DNA of 64,000 nucleotides from contig NC_091135.1 in NCBI RefSeq assembly GCF_041381155.1, positions 50,790,086 through 50,854,085 on the forward strand, given 5' to 3'. Source of the DNA: Argopecten irradians (taxonomy: Eukaryota; Mollusca; Bivalvia; Pectinida; Pectinidae). Positions within the stretch are counted from its first letter, which is position 1, and every line of letters begins with the position of its first letter. The position numbers and the translations under genes are program-made. This document shows positions 47,466 to 58,287 of this stretch, piece by piece. Below the pieces are notes generated by a model. That model made no database searches, had not been told where the DNA came from, and was given only the letters and a program-made list of their open reading frames with translations.

Positions 47466-48045
47466 ACGTGACGCTACCCGATTTTGGAACGCTACCCAAA
47501 ATGAAACACTTTTAAAATATGTGATACAGAATTTTCAGTTTGCAATCTAAACTAACAATAACAGTCCTGAACAAAAATTAAGGTGCTGACCTGTGACAAT
47601 TTTAATATGTCATTTTCTTTCCAGTTGCTTATTATCTGTATTTAAAAATGAAAATAACGAAATTTTGAAAAACTCCGAGAAACGACGTCGTGCGACAACC
47701 CTAAAAACACCATATATTTTAAAATGAGAAAAATAAATGCTGAATGGAATATTTTTGAAAGGCATGTGCCCTGAATAAACTAAAATACGTTTGAACTTTC
47801 TTTAAATCAATTCAAACATTTTTTATCATGCCTGGACATTTATTAATCAAACTTTATTTAGGAGATGTTCCATTTTGGGTACTCAAATCTGCTGAAACAC
47901 AGGGCTGACAAGTAAACAAATCATGAAATTAATAATAAAAGCATCTATTTGTGGAATGTTAAGAAAAAAATCTGGATTCAACCACATGTAAGATTTTTTT
48001 TTACAATTATCTTCAAAAAGTGTTCCAATTTGGGTAGCGTCACGT
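47466..48045. mobile_element. MITE, TIR ACGTGACGCTACCC
   Basis: ACGTGACGCTACCC at the left and GGGTAGCGTCACGT at the right are exact inverses. A second partial motif (GGAACGCTACCCAAAATG) follows at the left end. Length 580 bp, non-coding, inside the MULE. Confidence 0.78.
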
Positions 48046-48615
48046 AGGGTCTGCAAACATACTCGTGTATTGAGTATGGCCTAGAGTTCTACACCGACTA
48101 TAATGATGTTTACACAATAATGGCTTAGACAAACAGTATCGAGACCCTATAAGCACTCGTACACACGCGTGTACAGGCGTGTGTGAGTCGTCGATCTGTT
48201 GTCGGTAGTAAACCTGACCAGTCGCCGATCTCGTAACATTAAAACAGGTATAAAGTCTTCATTTTTATTCCAATCTTAATGAAATTTTGTACATAGATGC
48301 ATTATAGTATGACAAATCACATATCTTCTGTTGTCGTTAGGTTTTTAAAACATTTTCGATGTTACAACGTGTTGTCGGTATACCGTCACGGCAAACCTCT
48401 TGTCACTCGATATATCGTTGACCAGCGGCCGATTTCAGAATATTCAAATCGCTCTAATTCCTTCATTTTTGCTCCAATCTTCATAAAACTTGGTAGAAAT
48501 ATTCATTTTAATGTACTGAATAACATATCTTGTGTTGTCACTAACTTTTCCTTGTATTTAACGTGTTGTCGTTTGTTGTCGTTTCTTGTCGTTATTAAGT
48601 GTGACCCGATCTGTC

Positions 48616-49132
48616 TATAAATTAGATATGGATTTCCGGCTCAGTGCATCAAAGAGTCGAAGTCATTTCAGTGTTTGATTGCTACATGTATTATAACGTG
48701 GATAATTAAGCGTTTCTACGATTGCCGATTTTGTTGGTAACACATTTCCGTCGAACACAGCGAATAATACACAGACGGGTTTGCCTCTCTGCCCGTAGGA
48801 TTGATGAAAAATGAAACATAAACAACGTTTAGTCCGAGGTTGATAATTTTTCTTTGGTCAATAAAAACATGCACGACCTCATCAAAATCCTATAATTGTA
48901 TACTTTTTTGTCTAAATAGTAAAATTAATGAAAGTAATCTTTACATCTTTTTGACATTTTTTTCTTTGACCTCCCTTGAATTCCAATTACTAGTGACGTC
49001 ATCTAAGACAATTAACTGCCGGAATGCATGTTGATTTTGTTTTGAATAAGCCACAAGTCTCAATTCTTAGGGAAATACACACTGAGAAAAATAGGCTATA
49101 TTTCGCCTTATTCGATGGCGTTATATATCCTC
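48616..49132. other. Spacer between the MULE and element B
   Basis: No gene. At 48830-48895 a half copy of the palindromic repeat at 54184-54309 is recognisable (CCGAGGTTGATAATTTTTC, ACGACCTCATCAAAAT). Confidence 0.5.
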
Positions 49133-49160
49133 TACAGTTGGTAGTAGACTAAAGGTTACA

Positions 49161-49325
49161 CCCTTGTGCAAACGGAGTGCACGAGGTTTAGACTACAGGT
49201 CACGGAGTGCACTACGTTTAGACTACAGGTAGACACGGAGTGCACGAGATTTAGACTACAGGTAGACACGGAGTGCACAAGATTTAGACTACAGGTAGAC
49301 ACGGAGTGCACTACGTGTGAACACG
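49161..49325 (+). repeat. 33-bp tandem array, left arm of element B
   Basis: Units spaced 33 bp, each with GGAGTGCAC and TTTAGACTACAGGTAGACAC; about five units. Confidence 0.88.
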
Positions 49326-49389
49326 GTGTCAACTACAGGTTGACATGGTGTCCAGGTACATTCAGACCTAGACAGACAAGGTGATGTGT

Positions 49390-49694
49390 TATAGTTAGGG
49401 AGCGGGGAAGAATACGTTCTTCAATTTGAAATAATACATAATTATAATTTTTTAGTGTTTCTTTTTTTTTTAAATTACAACATCTACAATTTAATGTACA
49501 GTATATATAACTATATAATACGATATTTTTTTAGTATACATGAATAAAACCTTTTCACTGCAAAAAAGTAATAAAGATTAATTTGTATTAATTAAGTATA
49601 TGTCTATTTAATTTTATATCAGTAGTTTCCATTTCATATCTTAAATTGTCGATATTACGTTTTCAAAAGTCAATGTTTTATGGGTAAATTGCAT

Positions 49695-49729
<35 letters not shown>

Positions 49730-51217
49730 TTTACATGAAATAGTAAATACAAGTCAAAAACAACTTTGAATTGCGGCAAAAACTAGAACGAATATACGTA
49801 CCCGGCCTACTAAGACGACACCATTTTCTGTCTAAAAGTCTTACTACAATCTTGCAGCTACGGCAAAAACCAGTCCTATTGTGCTTTTGAGACAATTTTT
49901 CTTTTTTAATTTAAGCTATTAGTAATACAATCATATACCGGGTAATACATAGCTTTTAAATAAAAAGATTTGGTCCCTATCAATCGGTTTTCTAGCGACA
50001 CCCTTGTACATGTAGATCGTCTTTCATAAAATATACACTTTTATAATATTTTTCTTCGCTATTTTAAGTTCTAAAAGTATTGTACGTAAAATAGCTTAAT
50101 TACATATTCTTTATTAAAAACTGAACGTCTTTAAAAGATCATGCAGAATAAATCCACTTCAAACTTTATGACGTAGCTATAGTCTACATACAAGTATCCA
50201 ATTCAGCTTGTTTTGATTCTTAATTACCGGTACACACAATATGTTTATGATCCCAACCCCGCAAGTTATCTTGACCGTATATTGCGTCATGGTCCAATAA
50301 TTAAAACTTGTCATACCTGTAAGCCACAGTGTCCAGCTATACAGTATACCTCAAGGTGACCATCGATAGATGGCCATAGGGCAGAATCGTTGCCTTCTGT
50401 GTTTGCACGGCTTTATGAGAATGGAGGCAGTATCTTTATATAATATGTGATTTTAGAATTGTTTCAATGGAAGTTTGTTAAGACAAACAAATATACGTTA
50501 CCTTTTAAAAATCATATAGGTTTATGAGTTTGAAACACAAAAGTACCATTCTTATTAGATACATGTACATGTTTGTTGTTGAGCCTGGGTAAACATGTAC
50601 ACCACTTCCCGGGGAGAGGGGGGGTAGATTGGGATGAGGTAAAAACTAGCTGGCAAAACATATAGTAAGTGATGCTGAATACACCTCAATTATTGTCATG
50701 ACAGGCAGCCGTGAAGTGGAGCTGACGGGAAATGTACAATGCGTAAATCAAGCATGTCTGTCACAACCTTGAATTTACCAATAATACATGTATATATTAT
50801 AATCAAAATTAATTTAGATTAGGTACTTATTCAACATTGTAATATGGTATTTTATATACATAGTCATGATAATCGGGTTTCTGATATTTGTAAAAAGCCA
50901 GTGTAAAAAAAATTAAATTAATGAAAAGATATTGGATGAAATATGATTTTCCAATAATTTTGAAATAAATGTTTTAGTTAATTATACACTTGGTATTTTA
51001 ATTATTTTTTATTTTAATATATAAAGCTTCATTATCAAGTAAATTAAAATGCACTATCAGTTAAAATACATATCCCTATTGACTACTATTGTTGTATATA
51101 TAACTGTTCGTATTTGTGTGATGAGTACAATGTATATGTAGAGAGGCTGCCACCTAAGTACAGTATGCTATAAATGGACCTCCTGGGGTTGGGATAAGGT
51201 ATACGTACTTCATTCAA
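49390..51217. other. Interior of element B before the LINE
   Basis: AT-rich, non-coding. Contains a (TA)n run at ~49697-49728. Confidence 0.5.
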
Positions 51218-52632
51218 GTTTTTTTCAAGTTTTGTTCATACTTATGTATGCTGACGATACAGTTTTGTTTACTGAAGATGCTACTGACCTGCAAAACATG
51301 TTAGATTGTCTGCAAAATTATGCAAATAAATGGAGTTTATCTGTTAATATAGATAAAACCAAAATAGTTGTTTTTAGAAAAAGTAAACGTCTACAGGCTA
51401 ATGAGTACTGGACCTTTCAAGGAAGGGCTATAGATATTGTTGATAATTTTTGTTACTTGGGGCTAGTTTTCAATTATAATGGGAGATTTACTCTAGCGCT
51501 TAATACTTTAGCATCACAAGGAAGAAAGTCATACTATCTCCTTAATAGTAGAATGAAAAAATACATGCTTAATGTTGAAACAAAATTATCCTTATTTGAT
51601 AGTTATGTTTCATGTGTGCTTAATTACTGTTGCGAGGTATGGGGCTCGCACCCAGCACCTAAGATTGAATCTGTACATCTTTTATTCCTGAAGAGTCTAT
51701 TGAATGTGAAAAAAACCAGTCAATACTTCTATGGTGTATTTTGAGACTGGAAGGTTTACTTTACATATACAGCGTAAAATAATGGTGATGAAATATTGGT
51801 TAAAGCTATTAAGAACAGATAACTGTCGATTTTTAAAGTCATGCTATAATGCTCTATTTGAGCTCATTATGAAAAAGCCTAATTATAAATTAAATTGGTT
51901 GTATGATGTAAAAAATGATTTAGGCAGATGTGGTTTCAACAATATTTGGATTGCTCAGAATGTAGATAATGAAAAACACTTTTTGGAATTGTATTCACAG
52001 CGCTTGCATGATATATTTATTCAGGAACTGCGTTGCGCATTTGACGTGTCTCCTAAATGTGAAATTTATAAACATCTTGTTGATAACTTTGAAATTCAAT
52101 TTTATTTAAAGAAGCCTTTGAATTCTAAAACTAAACAAATATTGAGTAAATATCGCATGCAAGCCCACTCTCTGCAAATTGAAGCTGGCCGTTATAACGC
52201 CGTTCCCAGAGGCGATAGACTTTGTACTGTTTGTGACAAAAATGATGTAGAAGATGAAATGCATTTTGTATTACTATGTCCTGCTTATTCTGAGTTACGT
52301 AAAAAGTTTATAAAAACTTATTACCACAAACACCCAAGTGTATATAAATTAATTATGTTATTTTCATCTAAAAAAGTAAAGAGCTTAAATCTGTTGGGGA
52401 AATATTTGATCCAGGCAACAGAAAAAAGGAAAATTATCATTAATCAGCAGTAGTATATATATCATCATACTCATGTATTAATCATTTTGTTTAATTTGGT
52501 ATGAAGTATATCGGAATTATCCTCCGCCATCTTGAAACATAACAACGATCATTGTATTATGTATTTGTGTATTGGTTAAACCTATATGCTGTATTGCATT
52601 TGGATAATAAAAAAACTTGAAAAAACTTGAAA
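51218..52632 (+). mobile_element. 5'-truncated LINE (non-LTR retrotransposon)
   Basis: Contains the C-terminal half of a reverse transcriptase gene and ends in an AAAAAACTTGAAAAAACTTG tail. The 5' boundary (51218-51236) carries the reverse complement of that tail (CAAGTTTTTTTCAAGTTTTG), an odd inverted arrangement. The clade is not resolved; the C-terminal CxxC..H..C finger suggests a Jockey/CR1-like group. Confidence 0.78.
51232..52453 (+). pseudogene. LINE reverse transcriptase, C-terminal half, one frameshift
   Basis: Starts just before the catalytic box (YADDTVLF) and continues with LSVNIDKTKIVVFRK and FCYLGLVF, the thumb-side motifs of LINE RTs. It then has VLNYCCEVWGSHPA. The frame shifts once near 51740 and continues through FETGRFTLHIQRK and MKYWLKLL to a C-terminal zinc finger (CTVCDKNDVEDEMHFVLLCP) and stop at 52453. 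Endonuclease and N-terminal RT are missing, so it cannot move by itself. Confidence 0.82.
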
Positions 52633-53869
52633 CTCATAATCAAAATGTTGTGGTTGATGGAACAGTATGAAGTCCAAGTGACCATGGAAACTGCAGTCCT
52701 AGCGTAGGGCTCTACCTTTCGAGCAGGCATATTTTAAGTGTACAATATACTATGTATACATGTATGGATCACACATTGTAAAGAAGGTCAGAATAGGATA
52801 TTGTCAAATTATCAGAGTTTCTAGAATTAATATAATTGTGACAAATTCAGAATCTAATCAACAACTATGAATCTACAGTTTAAATGGGTAGAAGTTGGAT
52901 TTATTTTGATTGTCTGTTTAATTTATTATCAGGCATGTGACCTACATTTTTGCGATCGGTCCTTTGAACAGTGTTGATGCTCACGAGCAGCCACATGCCC
53001 GATACTAAATTTTTGCTTTCTATAAGCCAGTGCTTACAGGTTCCTCAATCGGTTGACACAATAAAATGTAATTTCTAATGCCGATTTTTAACGTCTATGG
53101 ACGATTTCACATATTTCCAATGCTTTACAACGCGCCAGGTTCTATGTAGCAAATGTATACGTATTATACATTTGACAGGATTAAAACTATTTCGCGCACC
53201 TTGCCGTTTAGAAAACTATATTCCATACATACATAGTTAAAATTTTTATGAAGAATTTAATTTGTTTATGTTTATCATGATGTCCTTGCTTTTATTATGC
53301 CCATCAATATATCCTTTTTAATCAAATTTTTTTGCCGATCAAAATATCTCTTGGGCGACGATTTGCTAACACTGAAAATCTTACTCTCTGCAAGGTTCAT
53401 CACTTTATGCGTTCGAAAAAGAATTTCATCTTTAAACTACATATCACTAGCTAAGAAAAATAGTTTTTACTGGGAAAATGAGGACTTAAACTATTCATTG
53501 ATGAGACATAACCAGTACGTGGTTTACCGTACGCACTTAATTTGCTTATATACACTGTAACTTCTAATAAACGTCCTTATTTATAAATTAAATTGTATGA
53601 TAATATATATTGATACATTTTACTTTATATGTATCTATTCAAATAAACATTACAGTACGAATGATTTCCAGTAATTAACGGCAATTTTATGTTGCAATAA
53701 ATATTATGTTTCTGATCGCAATAAATATTTCTATCTGTCAAAGTCCATATAGACTGCAGAATAAATACATATTTTCTCATATCTCTGTGGCACATCATCT
53801 AGTCTGTCTGTGGTCTTGATGTAGTGGACATTTTACCTGGACACGATGTCCACCTGTAGTGGACACCGT

Positions 53870-54020
53870 GTTCACACGTAGTGCACTCCGTGTCTACCTG
53901 TAGTCTAAATCTTGTGCACTCCGTGTCTACCTGTAGTCTAAACCTCGTGCACTCCGTGTCTACCTGTAGTCTAAACCTCGTGCACTCCGTGTCCACTCGT
54001 AGTTCACACCGTGTGCACAA
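53870..54020 (-). repeat. 33-bp tandem array, right arm of element B
   Basis: Mirrored units GTGCACTCCGTGTCTACCTG then TAGTCTAAACCTC; about four units. Confidence 0.88.
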
Positions 54021-54183
54021 TGTGTAACCTTTAGTCTACTACCAACTGTACATAATGACACATTTTAGACATCATGAAACCAATTATAAAATGACGTCAC
54101 TACAGATAAATCATGATGTCATTTTGTTAGCAGTCAAGTAAGCCTACATATCATGTGAGGGGTAAAACATATTATACAAATAT

Positions 54184-54309
54184 AGCATTTTGATGAGGTC
54201 GATACATGGTTATATCGACCAAAGAAAAAATATTGACCGAGGACGTAGTCCGAGGTCGAAATTTTTTCTGTGGTCGATATAACCATGTATTGACTAAAAT
54301 CAAAATGCT
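54184..54309. mobile_element. Palindromic foldback element (~126 bp)
   Basis: AGCATTTTGAT at the left and ATCAAAATGCT at the right; inside, GATACATGGTTATATCGACC pairs with GGTCGATATAACCATGTAT. The centre is CCGAGGACGTAGTCCGAGG. A second copy lies in the duplication at 62501-62626, and a half copy at 48830-48895. Confidence 0.8.
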
Positions 54310-55565
54310 TTAATTGTTTTATTATTTTTCTGCATTTTTTACATTTTGAAATGAGTGTGAAACTAGACCTAAATAAGCACGCATTGTAAATTCTGCTTCG
54401 TAAAGACAGTTAGAATCTTATAATTTTGTAACAAGTTTAGTTTTTAAAAAAAAACATATGAAAACAGTATCAATTGATGCACTTCACGATTTTATTACAT
54501 GCACCTGATGCATGCGTGCTTGTACATTGCATCCATGTACATATACTCCATTATACCTGTAGCTCCATGTCGGACACAGTCAATTAAATGTATTGTTTGT
54601 TCTCCGTTGAAATAATCCACTTCGACGCCATACATATGTTAAAAGATTCAGATCGACATGAAGATACATTCTCTTTTGCTTAGTACTCCATTCCGTAAAA
54701 TAAAAATCGTATAAATACAGTAGGATTAGCCTAGGCCTAATGTTGTTACTAGTGTAGGTGGAATTTTTAAGATAAATATCAAACGTATTCACAATTCAAT
54801 GGCTCCAGATGCTTAATGAATGTTATTCGATTATTTCCTACTCTCCTACCGTGTTTATGTTGAAAATTTAAAAGTTTAAACTGCAGTCATCAGCTGGAAG
54901 TCATCATCATCTTTGATAGAAACCGAAACAATCAACGTCGTCTGTCACATTTTGTGGTTACGCTTCAAACTCAGGTCATCAAAGCGTTTGTTTCAAAGCG
55001 CCAGGAACACGAAGCGTTTTGGTAACGTAGATGAAAACGTTATCTAAAAATAACCGTGCAATATACTTTTTCTACAACTACTTCCGGAAAAATCGTGCAA
55101 TATAGTTTTTCATCGGTGATCACGTGACGTGTTTTTGACCGATGAGAAGTGACAAAAAATCCAGAAAAATAATAAAATGTCATTTTTCACGAATGAATTA
55201 TAGGGAACAACCAACTAAATGAAAAAAAGACCTTCGAAATGGCCCCTGTGTATACAAGATTGAGCCCAGGATAGAATTCCGACACGGCCGCTGTTTGGCT
55301 TGTTAATTATAAATTTTATGAAACTGTTTTCTGACAGGTAATTATTCCTAGATAACCATGATATGAATTTGGAAATTCAGATTGAAATTTAAGGTAAGAA
55401 TATCAATATTGATAATTAATAGGTAAAAACATTAGAATTTCATGATTTTTCAGTGTCGAATGCACCCTATTTAAAAATGGCTACCCTGGTGAGAGTTTGA
55501 GCAGAAGGACCCCCTCTTTTTTTCTATCTATTGTTATATGAGAGCATATACTTTAAGTATAGAAC

Positions 55566-56126
55566 ATGGTGGCTCATCAGAATTCAATAGTATTAGAAGT
55601 AGATGCCATAACGTTAACACTGTGGTCTATGGAAAAGCATTTAGTTGGTTGCTCTCTATATCAAATGTACCGGAAGTATAACTGTCAGACACCGGAGTTG
55701 AGAGAGTCCCCAGATTTTGATAGTACACGTGACACAGACATCATGGATGCTTTCTATTTAAATATTGACAGTAAGTTAATGGCACACAGCATAGAGTCAG
55801 GTAATATGCACGGCTGTAGACTTTGGACAGGTGCTTTGACATCAGGTGGGTACGGTCGATTTGCTGTACGGTGGCCAACAGGAGAGAGAACTGATGAACG
55901 AGTTCACAGAGTGGTTTGTATGGTGCAGTTTAGGTGGACCCGGGATACCTTTCCCAGCCATGATGGATCAGGTAGGAAAGTTGAAGTCAGTCACCTGTGT
56001 CATGAGAAAACTTGCATCAATCCTGCACACCTGCACATTGAGACACATGAAACAAATCAAGCCAGGAAGCACTGTGCAGCACAGGGACTTTGTTCAAATG
56101 ACCATGCTCCTGCATGTCTAATGTAG
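55566..56126 (+). CDS. His-Me finger (HNH-like) endonuclease, zinc-binding loop type
   Basis: An open frame of 186 residues from an ATG in good context. The C-terminal half shows CRLWTGALTSGGYGRF (first zinc cysteine), a VHRVV histidine, then VSHLCHEKTCINPAHL, IETHETNQARKHC. This is the zinc-binding loop layout of homing-endonuclease-like His-Me finger proteins (C, C, C, H plus HxxN). The N-terminal ~75 residues are unassigned. It probably nicks or cuts DNA. Its stop lies 18 bp from the stop of a Mutator-like transposase gene on the other strand, which suggests both belong to one mobile unit. The first ~75 bp are repeated at the window end. Not known: substrate, and whether a longer N-terminus is spliced on. 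Confidence 0.8.
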   Translation: MVAHQNSIVLEVDAITLTLWSMEKHLVGCSLYQMYRKYNCQTPELRESPDFDSTRDTDIMDAFYLNIDSKLMAHSIESGNMHGCRLWTGALTSGGYGRFAVRWPTGERTDERVHRVVCMVQFRWTRDTFPSHDGSGRKVEVSHLCHEKTCINPAHLHIETHETNQARKHCAAQGLCSNDHAPACLM

Positions 56127-56143
56127 ATATCAGGTAAGTTCAC

Positions 56144-57781
56144 TTAGGTTTTATCTTTTTGATTTGCTTTTATAGATTTTAATAGTTGGTTACTGACATA
56201 AATATCCTCGTCGACCTTGCAGTCATGGAGTTGATATAATTTTCTCCGCTTTTCGGCTCGCTTTTTCTTACAGGTAATGGACTGTGCTTTTTCTTTCCAG
56301 TATCGGTAATGTTTTTGGTCATTTTCCAGGTTCCTGGCAACAGAACTGCCCTTAGAGATTGGTGACCCTACAGCCTCACATAGTTTGCTGATGGAATGGC
56401 CGGGTGTATGGTTGATGCAGTGTACGGCGCTATGAGCTCGACCATCGAAGTTCCGTGTGAAGTTCATACTCTTGGGTAAGGATCTTTTAATTCTTCGATT
56501 GGCTGACTCCACCTTTTGTGTATTTAGGTTGTGCGTTGTCTTGGCGATGATGTTGTCTCCAAGGCGCAGATCTAGACACTCATCAATAATGTGGTCGTTT
56601 TTTATTCCTTTTGCAATTTTGAAGTCGCTGTCCAGGTATGTACTTTTTTCCAGCCAGTCACCATTACAGACTAGAGACTTTCTTTTACACGAAGTGTGTA
56701 TCCCTCGGTAACACAGCTTAATGGCCTCACGCGCAAGTCGAGCTGATGTCTGTAGTTCTTCTGTGTCGCCAGTATGTAATTTATACATTGCAGACATCTC
56801 TGCCTGGCATCTGTTGGCGAGGTCTGCTGAAAATCTGTCTTTCTGTTTTTCTCTTTCGTGTCTTGTAGTGCCAGGCATCATGGGTGCTAGTGACGTTAGT
56901 TTTCTTAATGATTTTCTCTGGTTTCTAGCGACGTGTGTGGTATCCAGAAAGTGACGTGGCTGAGTCGATGAGCGCCCTCTCTGAAACAGTTCCTCTGCAG
57001 CCTTGTATGCCTTGGTGTCGGGGTCGGTCACCAGCTTATCGACCTCAAGTCCATCCTGCAAGATGTCGTCGAGGATTTCCAATGGAGGAGCCTATAAGTA
57101 GGTTACCCTTACAGGTGGACTGATGTTCATTTTCACAGGTGGGTTGGATGTTGCACAGTTTGCTTTTTGTTGCCATAGCAACAATGTCTTTATCCTTTGT
57201 GACTGTTTCGGCCGCAAGCTGTACACACTGAGTTCTGGCCTGGAATGGCGTGTGACCTCCTCCAGAATATAGCGAGTTATTGTATGCCCCATCCACGGCA
57301 AGGTCAATCAGGTGTTCAGGTCTCCCTCGTAACTTGTTAATTTCTCTCAGGGTTTTCCTTCGGCTTCGTAGATCTCTCTGGTTCGTACTGGCAATGGTGT
57401 CGCACACTTTGTTGGCTTGTTTTTGCATACCCCAGTGGGACGGGGCCTTCACGTTAGCGCTTGACAGGATTCGACGTAGAGACGTACTGCTAATTGGAGC
57501 TTGACTTAGGCCAACATGGACGCCCCTGTTCATTTTGGCAGCCTTACGACCCTTGGTTCCAACCGCCGTCTCAACTTCTTCGTACAAAGAGCGCATGCTG
57601 GACCTGTATTGACATCGGTTACATAGGAGGCGCACGCGACAGCCGAGTCCCCACGACTTCTCGGTCTTGTAGTCCCACTCCAGCTGGCCCTGGCATTGGT
57701 CACTCTTCATACGGTGTCCCATGTTGGCGTCGTTGAACAATGCCAGTTTTGTTAATGCAAACAATTCTAATTTCAGCCTTC
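56144..57781 (-). pseudogene. Mutator-like transposase, one frameshift
   Basis: Reading on minus from 57781 (after a TATTGCAG acceptor): a cysteine motif (GLGCRVRLLCNRCQYRS), then NRGVHVGLSQAPISSTSLRR and SHWGMQKQANKVCD. IDLAVDGAYNN (first acidic residue) follows, then GHTPFQARTQCVQLAAE and CENEHQSTCKGNLLIGSSIG. The frame changes near 57060 and continues EILDDILQDGLEVDKLVTDP, DTKAYKAAEEL (second D) and, later, NTQKVESANRRIKRSLPKSM (candidate E), with a basic tail to 56144. The order matches the Mutator-like transposase domain of mollusc and cnidarian predictions. Upstream exons are not found. One frameshift and an incomplete N-terminus make this copy doubtful as a working gene, though a single base error could explain it. 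Confidence 0.78.
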
Positions 57782-57902
57782 CTGCAATATAGGAGATGAA
57801 AAAACCATTATAATATCAATTAATGATCAAATATCGAAAAGAAACCAAAAAAACTGTGTATAAGGACCATTGATGCTACAAGACACTATTTATTACATTT
57901 AA

Positions 57903-58287
57903 GTGAAAGACCTGTCTACAGAGACCCACTGGTCTCTTTAGACAGGTTCTATACTAATAGGGACCAGAGGTCTCTAATTACAAAGACCCCTGGTCCCTAT
58001 TAGCACAGAACCTGTCTATAGGAACCAGGGGTCTCTGTAATTAGAGACCCCTGGTCCCTATTAGTATAGAACCTGTCTAAAGAGACCAGTGGGTCTCTGT
58101 AGACAGGTTCTGTGCTAATAGGGACCAGGGGTCTCTAATTGCAGAGACCCCTGGTCCCTATTAGTATAGAAACTGTCTAAAGAGACCAGTGGGTCTCTGT
58201 AGACAGGTTCTGTGCTAATAGGGACCAGGGGTCTCTAATTGCAGAGACCCCTGGTCCCTATTAGTATAGAACCTGTCTAAAGAGACC
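57903..58287. repeat. Array of palindromes, 100-bp period
   Basis: GGGACCAGGGGTCTCT and its mirror AGAGACCCCTGGTCCC flank a six-base centre. Outside them TAGACAGGTTCTGTGCTAAT pairs imperfectly with ATTAGTATAGAACCTGTCTA, giving arms of ~37 bases. The unit recurs every 100 bp (for example 58081 and 58181), about 3.7 times. It lies ~120 bp upstream of the Mutator-like gene. It may be a cruciform-forming end of that element or a small satellite. Confidence 0.88.

Larger units (their letters stand above)
41929..48605. mobile_element. MULE with long TIRs and a 10-bp TSD
   Basis: Left end CGGTCACACTTAATAACGAC and right end GTCGTTATTAAGTGTGAC are inverted. Flanking CCGATCTGTC is duplicated (41919-41928, 48606-48615), the 9-11 bp range known for Mutator. 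The inverted repeat is at least 230 bp before the left arm is interrupted at 42158 by another element and resumes at 43703; the right arm runs about 48190-48605. A transposase remnant at 44526-45140 has MULE C-terminal motifs. The element has also taken up a SINE, a Pearl element and a MITE. Confidence 0.85.
49133..54050. mobile_element. Element B: TIR element with 33-bp GTGCAC arrays
   Basis: Ends TACAGTTGGTAGTAGACTAA and its exact mirror lie 4.92 kb apart. The inverted repeat is ~265 bp, including a tandem array of a 33-bp unit (GTGCACGAGGTTTAGACTAC plus AGGTAGACACGGA). It closes with TGTCCAGGTA..CAGAC on both sides. No transposase is found; the interior carries a truncated LINE. Related to element A by end motif and GTGCAC core. 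Confidence 0.82.
52955..55640. repeat. 2.7-kb direct duplication, copy 1
   Basis: From ATCGGTCCTTTGAACAG onward this segment matches 61272-64000 with roughly a dozen differences over 2.6 kb. It covers the right arm of element B, a palindromic MITE and the start of the His-Me endonuclease gene. Confidence 0.9.

Noticed and set aside
49166-49384. Frame encoding an 11-residue repeat (VDTECTRFRLQ), also at 53799-54020 and 62109-62330
   Set aside because: The 33-bp DNA unit is a multiple of three, so it stays open by arithmetic. It lies in terminal repeats of element B.
38261-54050. Assignment of elements A and B to Zisupton/KDZ, Kolobok or Tc1-mariner
   Set aside because: Subterminal repeats or TA flanks alone are not decisive and no transposase is present in either element.
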